NCBI GenBank assembly: GCA_900299205.1
Contig: OMIW01000183.1
Location: 1 to 16,769, forward strand
DNA: 16,769 bases
Origin: Pseudomonadota bacterium
Lineage (GTDB): Bacteria; Bdellovibrionota_C; UBA2361; OMIW01
Reading direction: 5' to 3'
How positions within the stretch are numbered: position 1 is the first letter of the stretch; each line of letters opens with the position of its first letter. Positions 8,601 through 14,680 of the stretch are shown here, one piece after another. Position numbers and translations under genes: made by a program. Under the pieces are notes generated by a model that did not search any database, was not told the DNA's origin, and saw only the letters and a list, made by a program, of their open reading frames with translations.

Positions 8601-8704
8601 TGCAAGGAGAGCAAAATCGCAATCACGACTGTTGTAAAACAAACAATTGATCGCGCTCTCATCCTCATGTTCAGAAGCAATTTTCGAGGTTTTAAAACCG
8701 TCAC
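5618..8704 (-). CDS. Hybrid sensor histidine kinase with two receivers and HPt
   Basis: This is a BarA-like phosphorelay protein of 1028 residues. It has a membrane segment at about 18-40, a periplasmic sensor at about 45-255 resembling CHASE4, a second membrane segment at about 260-288, and a short linker. HisKA follows with SMSHEIRSPLN (phospho-acceptor H364). The HATPase has N481, DSGVGIA (514-520) and GRTGLSLP (543-550). Receiver 1 (about 597-710) is degenerate: it keeps D604, a possible D649 and K698, but lacks a clear acidic pair and Ser/Thr switch. Receiver 2 (about 735-865) is canonical with D741, D742, D795, T829 and K851. The HPt domain has HAIRGT with H951. The predicted path is H364 to D795 to H951 to an unknown regulator; none is adjacent. 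The first codon is a GTG without a clear ribosome site; ATG at 8668 or 8662 is possible. It converges on birA. Confidence 0.93.
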   Translation of the reverse strand: MTVLKPRKLLLNMRMRARSIVCFTTVVIAILLSLHLVVSTIIRRGTSSVAFEQATVTASRVTGLVSEEIAALRRTMAAAAILPVTTLQSSLTESELATLSLDLIVVIDSLGNQVWSVKSVEEDPPKSPLFDSLRGLASASLVDGAISGLLSVGDSPALVAAHKVSIVAPDGTSTEGRLLGVRFLSPQRLTDISRLTGASVGIRRSIRAQQTGPLFDDRPVFHTEGSVLYGREIVGGIHPSDYFEVEFSIPSPITLADESRLLALLSTLFTFVLLALLSSSLLVFDSLFVKHIRSIAQQLHLQKHNPHPTISIPAGSPRSIDELAEKINTTLEGFALSKKTAAEATEIAHHAIDSKTEFIVSMSHEIRSPLNAILGIAQILERMSLPIHLREYVHVVKESGNTLLELITDMLDYSSIESGRITFQRSPFNIQELLTNVAHSHSAAAFKKNVEVILSIDPDGPTHIEGDRLRVKQIIDTLVENAVSCSDVGDIVIFLAPSQFLEDGRTLVRISVRDSGVGIAPEQADEVFSSFNLPDPSTFLRLGRTGLSLPIIRGLARGMDGDVWVDSQYGHGATFGFELATTAVTFLEDRNPAIEPDTEVVIVDTNPLSAEILAQIFREIGVSSIKELSADELEYLLKTPQTNLMVCIDSRLLTSTIEEKLSASASEGVVRWFPLVPPHLSDPLDRFLRAGALNAIPKPISLATIFQYLGQPAFREDSAPASQSVPTRSKSSVGLSILVVDDIESNRFILATLLTGWGHKVTTASSGLEAVNLLREHGHFEGDDDSQLFDLVFMDIQMPQVNGLEATRIIRTSENLANRKKPVPIIAVTADAQVKDIDEYVTVGMWGAITKPILALRLFGVIESLGLHDGNLPARRRSTTSVTIEASGLVAALERKDLKLSVARLWSDLGHDPVRLVEILKLFIEQTAIQTEDLSHLAQTGDAAQASSLAHAIRGTLLNIGARGSAKVASQLEAVAKEGAPDKIHKCAMELRDSVGVLVAVITEALATHTTTSRTQGSSDDSPPLPTE

Positions 8705-8817
8705 ATTCGATGGATTCGGGTGAACTTACCTATATCACCCCCGTCTCGGGGTTATCGGCGTGGATCTCTCGGAGCTAAAGGCATGGGATTCGATTCTCCG
8801 AACTTAGGTCATTCGAA

Positions 8818-8858
8818 CGGGGTTATGTTGAATGTTCAGGCTTCAACCCCGATTGAAG
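8818..8858. repeat. Overlapping, mutually exclusive inverted repeats
   Basis: CGGGGTT (8818-8824) pairs perfectly with AACCCCG (8845-8851). CTTCAA (8841-8846) pairs perfectly with TTGAAG (8853-8858), leaving a 6-nt loop. The two stems share 8845-8846 and the first stem's right arm fills the second's loop, so only one can form at a time. The site lies about 115-155 nt upstream of the kinase start. Confidence 0.6.
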
Positions 8859-9009
8859 GAGGTTGATTTGGGATTAATGTATTAATTTGACTGTGATAAA
8901 TGGTGAGATTCTGGGTACGGAGGGGGGCAAGAGGCAGTGATGGCCCCTTTGCGGAGCGCTACCTATCACTACTCGGATTGAGCGATGGATCCCAAGGCTT
9001 GTCCCCCGC

Positions 9010-9031
9010 AAAAAAAGGAGAGTTCGCCCTC
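9010..9031 (-). terminator. Intrinsic terminator of bioA
   Basis: On the minus strand, GAGGG-CGAA-CTCTC forms a 5-bp stem (one G-U pair) with a tetraloop, then one C and seven T (plus-strand A9010-A9016). It starts 34 nt after the bioA stop. The long T tract is good support; the stem is short. A wider alternative stem (CCCTC/GAGGG) overlaps it. Confidence 0.6.
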
Positions 9032-9064
9032 AGGGGTCGGCCGAGGGAATGGAGGATTTTTTAA

Positions 9065-10402
9065 TCAAGCAGAGATCTGTTTGTTGGCGAGGGTGAAGGG
9101 AGCGCTGCCCGAGAGAATGGCGAGTACCCGCTTCATACTTTCATAGATTCGGTAGAGCTGCTCATCGGTGATGCAGTAGGGAGGAATGACATAAACCGTA
9201 TTCCCGAGTGGGCGGAGCAGAATATCATCTGACAAAAACTCGCGGAGCAGATAGTGACGGAGGGGATGGATGTAGCCGGTCGGCACCTCATGGGGAAAAT
9301 CAACCGCGAGGATCGTCCCGTGATGACGCGAGGCCACGGTGGGATAATTGCGTCGGAGATAGCCAAGAAATGCCGCATGCCGCTCTGTTATCCGTTCCCG
9401 TGCTGCGGTGCAAGCGGGGGAGAGCAGAAGGTCGAGGCTCGCGAGGGCACACGCGCACGAGAGGGCGTTGCCGGTGAATGAATGGCCATGAAAGAATGTT
9501 TTGTTGGGGTCCTCGGTGCGGCATGCTTCGCGGATTGCCCCGGTCATTGTTGTAACTCCGAGGGGAAGAATTCCGCCTGTAATTCCCTTCGAGAGGCAGA
9601 TGAGGTCGGGTTGATGAAGTGTCTGCTGACAGGCGAAGAGGTGACCAGTACGACCAAATCCGGTCATAACCTCGTCGAAGATAACGAGAGCACCCGCAGG
9701 CCGCACACGGGCGATCATCTCGTCTAGTATTTCCGGTCGATACATACGCATACCGGCGGCACCTTGCACGAGTGGTTCCACGATCAGAGCGGCAACAGGT
9801 TCATTTCTAAGGGCTGCGTCGAGCGCGGCAAGACAAGAGTCCTCGGCTGAGGGTTCGCCCGGAAAAGGGAGAAGATCTACCGAAAAGAGGAGCTCTCCGA
9901 AGGAATTAGTGAACACCCCCCGTTCGCTGACCGACATCGCTCCAAAGGTATCTCCGTGGTATGCGCCTTCAAGCGCGAGGAATCTCGTGCGTGGGGTGTG
10001 GTTATTGTGCCAGTATTGCATCGCGAGCTTGAGTGCGACCTCGACCGCGGTGGATCCATCATCGGAGTAGAAAACACACTGGTGGTTGGCAGGCAGGAGT
10101 GCGAGGAGTCGTTCCGCTAAGGTGACCGCAGGTTCGTGAGTACACGAGCCGAAGATCGCCTGAGAGAGTAATGTTGATTGACGCGCGATTGCTTCGGTAA
10201 GGGCAGGGTGAGCGTGGCCGTGAAGATTTACCCACCACGACGATATGGCGTCGATGATTGCCCGGCCATCTTCGGTGAAGAGCAGGGCGCCCGCGCCATG
10301 TGTTATCGGTAGGAGGGCCTCGTGATCGCTATCGCGTCCGTAGGGATGCCATACCGAGGTGTAATCCCGAGAGAGAAGTTGAGAGGGAGCATCGAGAGCC
10401 AT
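9065..10402 (-). CDS. bioA: Adenosylmethionine-8-amino-7-oxononanoate aminotransferase
   Basis: BioA transfers the amino group of S-adenosylmethionine to KAPA, giving DAPA, the penultimate precursors of biotin; it is a PLP enzyme of fold type I. The frame is open to 10543, but I chose the ATG at 10402 because the 445-residue product then starts like known BioA proteins (DYTSVWHPYG, 13-22) and has a usual length. Neither start has a clear Shine-Dalgarno. Motifs seen are SSWWVNLHGHAHP (54-66), FYSDDGSTAVEVALK (111-125), GAYHGDTFGAMSVS (146-159), FDEVMTGFGRTG (242-253) and the PLP lysine K272 in LSKGITGG. No bioB, bioF or bioD is next to it, so it is an isolated biotin gene in this window. It is divergent from the solute-binding protein gene, with a probable promoter at 10473-10500. 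Confidence 0.96.
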   Translation of the reverse strand: MALDAPSQLLSRDYTSVWHPYGRDSDHEALLPITHGAGALLFTEDGRAIIDAISSWWVNLHGHAHPALTEAIARQSTLLSQAIFGSCTHEPAVTLAERLLALLPANHQCVFYSDDGSTAVEVALKLAMQYWHNNHTPRTRFLALEGAYHGDTFGAMSVSERGVFTNSFGELLFSVDLLPFPGEPSAEDSCLAALDAALRNEPVAALIVEPLVQGAAGMRMYRPEILDEMIARVRPAGALVIFDEVMTGFGRTGHLFACQQTLHQPDLICLSKGITGGILPLGVTTMTGAIREACRTEDPNKTFFHGHSFTGNALSCACALASLDLLLSPACTAARERITERHAAFLGYLRRNYPTVASRHHGTILAVDFPHEVPTGYIHPLRHYLLREFLSDDILLRPLGNTVYVIPPYCITDEQLYRIYESMKRVLAILSGSAPFTLANKQISA

Positions 10403-10471
10403 GTGAAGGTGCGGCAAAAATGGCGAGTGGAGAGGTTGGCAGGCAAGATGACTCGACGATAATCGATGCCC

Positions 10472-10492
10472 GAAGATATTTTTTGAAGATAT
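10472..10492 (+). repeat. Direct repeat GAAGATAT in the bioA / solute-binding protein divergent region
   Basis: Two copies of GAAGATAT (10472-10479 and 10485-10492) are separated by five T, giving a 13-bp period. The first copy covers the proposed bioA -10 element, so the repeat could be an operator or simply AT-rich promoter sequence. Confidence 0.5.
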
Positions 10493-10500
10493 GGTGCCAA
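10473..10500 (-). promoter_or_regulatory. Probable sigma70-type promoter of bioA
   Basis: On the minus strand TTGGCA (-35, five of six consensus bases, plus-strand 10495-10500) and TATCTT (-10, four of six, plus-strand 10473-10478) are 16 nt apart. Transcription would start near 10466, giving a leader of about 65 nt before the ATG at 10402. That placement also supports the shorter bioA start, since the 10543 start would lie upstream of the promoter. Confidence 0.5.
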
Positions 10501-10541
10501 ATTTAGGGTCTTTCAGACAAGTATGGGGGCACTCGTGGCTC

Positions 10542-11909
10542 ATGGATAAGCTGCTCGCGACCTTTGGGGTGTTGGTGGTAGTTCTTACGGGAGGGCGATA
10601 TGCCCATGCGGATGACCACGAGCTCGTGGTGGTTTCGAGTCATTGGGAGGGGATAAAGCGCGAGTTTGAGCTGGGCTTCAATAAGTCGCGACAATCACAG
10701 GGAGAACATCCGATAAGGATCCGATGGCTTGATATCGGCGGAACGTCCGATATCCTGCGATACGTGCGGAGCGAATACTCCCGATCCCCAGATTCGATCG
10801 GGGTAGATCTTTTTTTTGGCGGAGGGAGTGACCCTTACGTGGAGCTTGCATCGGCGGGACTGTTGCACCCCTGTCCGGTGCCTGATGAGGTGCTCGCGGG
10901 GATACCGGCCGACCTGCGAGGAGTATCGTTGCGAGATCCATCAGGGAGATGGTTCGCAGCGTCTCTCTCCAGCTTTGGGATACTTATCAACCAACGGGTA
11001 GTGTCGGTAATGGGGCTGCCAGAGCCAAGAACGTGGCGGGATGTTGCGGTGCCTGAGGCCTTCTCATGGGTTTCATTTGCAGAGCCGCGCAAGAGTGGAA
11101 CGGCGCATGCTATGGTCGAGATAATTTTGCAGGCGTATGGCTGGGACGAGGGATGGCGGATACTGCGGAGGATTGGGAGGAATGTGCGCAGCTTTTCATC
11201 GGCTTCATCTCAGATTCCAAAAGAGGTGGCGGTAGGAGAGGCAGCTTACGGTTTCTTGCTCGATAGCTACGGTCGTGATGCAGTTAAAAATTTCGGTTCA
11301 GAGAATTTGCGGTTTGTGACGCCGACTGATTATGTCCCGTACTCGGGGGATGCGATTGCCGTCTTTCGGGGCGCACCTCATCGGAAACTTGCGGAACAGT
11401 TCGTTTCATTCGTTCTCTCTGATGCTGGACAGCGCTTATTTTTGGCAAAAAAGGGGGTTCCCGGGGGGCCATCCACATTTGAGCTAGGCAAATTAAGTGT
11501 CCGTCCCAGTTTATACGATAGTCTCGATGATGGTGCAGCGGTTGGAGATCGTCCATTCTCGGCGACAAGCTCATTTCGTTACGATACCGCCCTTGCATCG
11601 AGACGGTATGAGGTGGTGAACGATCTCGTTGGGGCGTGTGTTGTAGATGCTGATCTCTCACACCGACTAGAGGGGGAGTATATGACCGAACAGCCACCGA
11701 TCTCGGAGCAGGATGCACTCGATCTTGCCGCGAATTGGAAGGATCCTTCGGTCCGCCAGCGTCATATCGCTCAGTGGCGAAGTCGGTGTCTGGGGCCTTC
11801 TGCGTCGGAGAAGGGTTGGCTGTCTGGTTTGGGGGCGCTGGTCTTGTTGGTGATTGGGGTGAGGAGTCTGGCGAGGTTACGACGATGTCGAAAAGAAGCA
11901 ACTCACTAA
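10542..11909 (+). CDS. Extracellular solute-binding protein with C-terminal membrane anchor
   Basis: From the ATG at 10542 the 455-residue protein has a signal peptide (MDKLLATFGVLVVVLTGG then AHA-DD near residue 24). The fold is that of a periplasmic ABC-transporter binding protein of the iron(III)/family-1 type. Signs are VVSSHWEGIKREFELGF (30-46), a DLFFGGGSD stretch (89-97), the ADP/EPRKSGTAH-type motif (181-189) followed by EIILQAYGWDEGW (193-205), GEAAYGF (232-238) and FVLSDAGQRLF (290-300). Unusually, about 115 residues follow the usual end. They finish in a hydrophobic segment (about 425-443) and a basic tail (RSLARLRRCRK), which should anchor it with the tail in the cytoplasm. No permease or ATPase gene is adjacent. 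The substrate cannot be read from sequence. The open frame begins at 10491, but the ATG at 10542 gives the signal peptide. Confidence 0.88.
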   Translation: MDKLLATFGVLVVVLTGGRYAHADDHELVVVSSHWEGIKREFELGFNKSRQSQGEHPIRIRWLDIGGTSDILRYVRSEYSRSPDSIGVDLFFGGGSDPYVELASAGLLHPCPVPDEVLAGIPADLRGVSLRDPSGRWFAASLSSFGILINQRVVSVMGLPEPRTWRDVAVPEAFSWVSFAEPRKSGTAHAMVEIILQAYGWDEGWRILRRIGRNVRSFSSASSQIPKEVAVGEAAYGFLLDSYGRDAVKNFGSENLRFVTPTDYVPYSGDAIAVFRGAPHRKLAEQFVSFVLSDAGQRLFLAKKGVPGGPSTFELGKLSVRPSLYDSLDDGAAVGDRPFSATSSFRYDTALASRRYEVVNDLVGACVVDADLSHRLEGEYMTEQPPISEQDALDLAANWKDPSVRQRHIAQWRSRCLGPSASEKGWLSGLGALVLLVIGVRSLARLRRCRKEATH

Positions 11910-12148
11910 GATTCAAGGTGAGAGGTCCATACCCAAACGGCGTTACTTTGGGGTGGTTTAGTCTCAAATTCTTGAGGGATGAAGGCCTGTCGTGTGGCTT
12001 TGAGATGCCAAAGGGGGGAAAAACCGGCCAAAAACCGAGAGGGCCCGTCCTACCTGGTATCGCGAAGGATTTTTGGGACCCCAGCAGATCGCGGCGTTTG
12101 CGTGCCGGTTTCGCGGAATTTCAGGTGAGGGTACAATGGTCGGATTGA
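11885..12148 (+). CDS. Doubtful small ORF, 87 residues
   Basis: I do not recognise this product. It begins with MSKRSNSLRF, overlaps the last 25 nt of the solute-binding protein gene in another frame, and has GAGG about 8 nt before its ATG. It is basic, without membrane segments or known motifs. It fills most of the 321-nt gap between the solute-binding protein and the LOG gene. The overlap and ribosome site favour a real gene; the lack of any recognisable sequence and mixed codon use argue against it. It may be non-coding spacer. Confidence 0.3.
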   Translation: MSKRSNSLRFKVRGPYPNGVTLGWFSLKFLRDEGLSCGFEMPKGGKTGQKPRGPVLPGIAKDFWDPSRSRRLRAGFAEFQVRVQWSD

Positions 12149-12161
12149 TGATCGAGATCGT

Positions 12162-12179
12162 CGCTGGAACTCGCCAGCG
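12162..12179 (+). repeat. Short inverted repeat before the LOG gene
   Basis: CGCTGG (12162-12167) and CCAGCG (12174-12179) form a perfect 6-bp stem with a 6-nt loop. No T tract follows directly, so it is only a weak terminator candidate for the upstream transcript. Confidence 0.35.
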
Positions 12180-12230
12180 GAGTTGGTCAAATTTTGGTTG
12201 AACGGTTACCAGTAAAGAGTAGGGGGACGT

Positions 12231-13034
12231 GTGAGCATACGGGATCGGGGTGCAGGTAAAGAAGGTGACGAGAGGTTTGTGGCTGAATCAGAGGTTGTTC
12301 TTGATGCTTCTTCCAGAGCCGAATCTGGAGAGTTGTCAGTTCTCAGTGATAAAAAGATACGGTCAGAGCGCCGGAAGCATCTCGATGAACGGCTCCGATC
12401 ATTGTATCAACGGGCGATGGTTATTGAGCGAGAACTCATACAACTCGCTGATCCTCGATTTTATCGGGTTTGTATATTCGGCAGTGCGCGGCTTAAAGAG
12501 GGAGCTCGGGAATACGAGCAGGTTGTTCGGCTCGCCCGGATACTGGCGTCCGATGGAATAGATATTCTTACCGGCGGGGGGCCAGGTTTGATGGAGGCGG
12601 CGAACCTGGGGGCGCAGCAGGGAAGAAAGGAGGGGCAATCAAAGAGCCGCTCATTCGGAATCTCTATTCACCTCGATTTCGAACCAATCCCGAATCCCCA
12701 TCTCGACATTAAGAGACACCACCATAAATTTTCATCGCGCCTTGATGACTTTATGAGGCTATCGCATTCGCTGATTGTAACTCCAGGCGGGATTGGAACA
12801 GTGCTCGAATTGTTCTTCGCATGGCAGCTTATTCAGGTGAAGCATATCACCGATCGACCTATTGTGCTGCTCGATAAGGATTACTGGACTGGACTCATTG
12901 AATGGGTAAAAACTCATACTCTTACCCGAGGCCTGATTAGTCCGGGGGACCTTGACCAGATTTCCATAGTTGATACGCCCGAGGAGGCGGCCGAGATTAT
13001 TCAGGCAAATTGCCGAGCTATGAAGGGCGGCTGA
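12231..13034 (+). CDS. LOG-family (TIGR00730-like) Rossmann-fold protein
   Basis: The LOG family includes cytokinin-activating phosphoribohydrolases that split nucleoside 5'-monophosphates into base and ribose phosphate; many bacterial members are uncharacterised. The 267-residue protein has VCIFGSAR (80-87), the GGGPGLMEAAN loop (115-125), R140, and the signature PGGIGTVLELFFAWQ (185-199), which holds the family's PGGxGTxxE nucleotide-binding/catalytic motif. A roughly 75-residue N-terminal extension is polar and predicted helical (KKIRSERRKHLDERLRSLYQ, 41-60), with no equivalent in short LOG proteins. The GTG start has AGGGGG 4 nt before it. It is on the same strand as the two proteases downstream (137 nt gap). 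Substrate is not shown by the sequence. Confidence 0.9.
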   Translation: MSIRDRGAGKEGDERFVAESEVVLDASSRAESGELSVLSDKKIRSERRKHLDERLRSLYQRAMVIERELIQLADPRFYRVCIFGSARLKEGAREYEQVVRLARILASDGIDILTGGGPGLMEAANLGAQQGRKEGQSKSRSFGISIHLDFEPIPNPHLDIKRHHHKFSSRLDDFMRLSHSLIVTPGGIGTVLELFFAWQLIQVKHITDRPIVLLDKDYWTGLIEWVKTHTLTRGLISPGDLDQISIVDTPEEAAEIIQANCRAMKGG

Positions 13035-13056
13035 TTTTTTTGGGATGATTGACCTC

Positions 13057-13148
13057 AGCTCTGGTCTTTTAATGGGTTCCGCGCTATACGAGCGGAAAGA
13101 GCTGCTTGTGGTGATGGGCAGTCCTCAGCCGTCAGGCGACCAGCCCAT
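13057..13148 (+). promoter_or_regulatory. Structured region upstream of the first HtrA gene
   Basis: Nested inverted repeats are visible. AGCTCT (13057-13062) pairs with AGAGCT (13098-13103), enclosing TTCCGC (13077-13082) paired with GCGGAA (13092-13097). A second hairpin pairs ATGGGC (13114-13119) with GCCCAT (13143-13148). GACC (13051-13054)/GGTC (13063-13066) followed by TTTT is a weak alternative terminator for the LOG gene. The structures may be an mRNA leader or DNA operator; they do not cover the GGAG ribosome site at about 13163-13166. Confidence 0.45.
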
Positions 13149-13171
13149 GAACGATAAGCAGCGGAGTTCGG

Positions 13172-14371
13172 ATGATTAACAACACACCTCAACGTCTTGC
13201 CGCTGCAGGTGCAGCGATTATCGTCGCAAATTCCCAGCTCCCCGCACCGAGTCATGCGCTTTCATTCCCGCCACCTCTCGAGGGATTACGCTTGCCTTCG
13301 ATGCCGACTGTCGTGATGGCAGATCAGCTGCCCGATAGTGTCTCCGAACCCCTCTCAGCGCCGACCTTAGTAGCGATGGGAGAGCGGATAACCCCCGATG
13401 TCATTGAGCAGGTAGTTAGGTCAACCGTCGAGGTGAACGGGCTTGAGCGCGAAGTTCTGAATGGAAAGGAGGTATGGGCCCCCTCTATTGGGGCCGGCTT
13501 TTTGCTAGCTGTCGGCGATCAGCAGCTGATAATTACCAATGCGCATGTGGTTAAGGACGGAAAAGTTGTTGATGTCACCCTTGCTGATGGTTCATCGGTA
13601 CCCGTTGATCTTATCGGTTATGATGTGCTGAGTGACCTCGCGGTTCTCCGATTTCGCGGGGGTAATCCAGGCGTTCCCAGCGCACCCGTGGGAAACTCAA
13701 GCGCTTTAAGGTTGGGAGATCCCGTCTTTACGGTAGGGCATCCCGGTGGATTAAGGAACTCCGTAAGTTTAGGAATTGTCTCTGGGCTGGGTCGAAATGC
13801 GCCCGGCAAAAATATTCTTGATCTCATACAGACGGACGCAGCAATAAATCCGGGGAACTCTGGTGGGCCGCTCGTGAATGAAAAGGGGGAGGTCGTGGGT
13901 ATCAGTGCTATGACCTGGGATGGCGGAGATAATCTCGGGTTTGCTATTCCGATAACCCATGCTTTACCAATAATTAAACAGATTGCGACGAAGGGATACG
14001 CATCGCATGCGTATCTCGGAGCGAACGTTTCAGAGATAACGCATTTTGCCCTTTCAGAGCTCAATCGGAATGGGCTGCTCCCTGACTGGGCATCAGAAAT
14101 GCGTCCTCAAAAGGGGGCCGTTGTCGTAAATGTCGTACCGAACTCCCCCGCTTCGGTGGCTGGTCTTCTATCCGGGGACATCATTAAGCGGGTGGATGGA
14201 ATTGAGATCGGCGGAGACTCGGCTTTTCGAACAACAATCGCCGGTAGCAATCCCGGTACGACGGTGACTCTCGAGGTGCTCCGAAGAGAGCAAAGGATGA
14301 ATATCAAAGTCACACTGAAAGAGCGTCGTTCTGGAGGAGGACCCTTTCTCGCAACAATACCAACTCGGTAA
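13172..14371 (+). CDS. HtrA/DegP-type serine protease with one PDZ domain (first of two)
   Basis: A 399-residue S1C-family protease, likely acting on misfolded proteins in the cell envelope. The N-terminus has a short hydrophobic stretch (LAAAGAAIIVANS, 9-21) after a single Arg and a possible cleavage site near SHALS, so export is probable. The trypsin-like domain shows the triad H125 (ITNAHVV), D155 (LSDLAVLR) and S230 (NPGNSGGPL). The preceding QTDAAIN (220-226), common in this family, is intact. One PDZ domain follows (about 305-385; GAVVVNVVPNSPASVAGLLSGDIIKRVDG). It lacks a second PDZ and the long LA loop of E. coli DegP, and so is closer to DegS-like or short HtrA forms. GGAG lies 6 nt before the ATG. 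A 30-60 residue Pro-rich linker precedes the protease. A second protease gene follows 309 nt downstream. Confidence 0.95.
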   Translation: MINNTPQRLAAAGAAIIVANSQLPAPSHALSFPPPLEGLRLPSMPTVVMADQLPDSVSEPLSAPTLVAMGERITPDVIEQVVRSTVEVNGLEREVLNGKEVWAPSIGAGFLLAVGDQQLIITNAHVVKDGKVVDVTLADGSSVPVDLIGYDVLSDLAVLRFRGGNPGVPSAPVGNSSALRLGDPVFTVGHPGGLRNSVSLGIVSGLGRNAPGKNILDLIQTDAAINPGNSGGPLVNEKGEVVGISAMTWDGGDNLGFAIPITHALPIIKQIATKGYASHAYLGANVSEITHFALSELNRNGLLPDWASEMRPQKGAVVVNVVPNSPASVAGLLSGDIIKRVDGIEIGGDSAFRTTIAGSNPGTTVTLEVLRREQRMNIKVTLKERRSGGGPFLATIPTR

Positions 14372-14680
14372 ATCTCGATAGAGAAGGGCACGCCGCAGAA
14401 GATTGAGTGGGTCATCCGGTCTTTCAACGGGAGTATGTGTGCTGATTGAGCTAGTCGCGGGTAGTAACTTAACCATTTTTCATCTGTGCCCCTTACCGAA
14501 TAAGTAAAATCAGTAAGAGAAAATATTTTGAGTTAGTGCCGATGGTTGGCCCTTTTTGACGGGTTTTATCCGAGAATGATGGTGGCAGAGGACGCCAATT
14601 TGATCCGATTGCCTTGAGTCTTTCGGGTAATTTAGGGTACCCTGCGAGTGTTAAACTCGTGTTCTAGGATGGACTTCTCC
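14372..14680. other. 309-nt gap between the two HtrA genes
   Basis: No gene is seen. A weak terminator-like element lies at 14538-14557: stem GCCGA/TTGGC (one G-U pair), 3-nt loop, then CCTTTTT. AT-rich sequence at 14495-14535 and TTGACG at 14556-14561 may hold a promoter for the second gene, but no good -10 follows at the right distance. The gap suggests the second protease can be transcribed separately. Confidence 0.5.
14538..14557 (+). terminator. Weak intrinsic terminator candidate after the first HtrA gene
   Basis: GCCGA-TGG-TTGGC forms a 5-bp stem with one wobble pair, followed by CCTTTTT. It lies about 165 nt after the stop codon. Stem stability is low, so this is tentative. Confidence 0.25.

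Larger units (their letters stand above)
8705..9064. other. 360-nt intergenic region between bioA and the kinase gene
   Basis: Both flanking genes are on the minus strand, so this holds the end of the bioA transcript (terminator at 9010-9031) and the leader of the kinase gene. It contains overlapping inverted repeats at 8818-8858. A hairpin with a CCCCG/CGGGG stem lies at 8739-8751, 35 nt upstream of the kinase start. A third inverted repeat, AGGGGGGC/GCCCCTTT, lies at 8921-8950. A 54-codon plus-strand frame (8900-9064) is open but has no ribosome site. I see no convincing -35/-10 pair for the kinase. Confidence 0.7.

Noticed and set aside
8900-9064. 54-codon plus-strand frame between the kinase gene and bioA
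   Set aside because: No ribosome site; it crosses the bioA terminator in antisense and resembles nothing I can name with confidence.
10403-10543. 47-residue N-terminal extension of BioA
   Set aside because: It is unlike BioA N-termini and spans the proposed bioA promoter and the start of the divergent gene's leader.
11284-11967. 227-codon minus-strand frame opposite the solute-binding protein
   Set aside because: The opposite strand encodes a recognisable binding-protein fold; this frame is Pro/Arg/His-rich without any motif.
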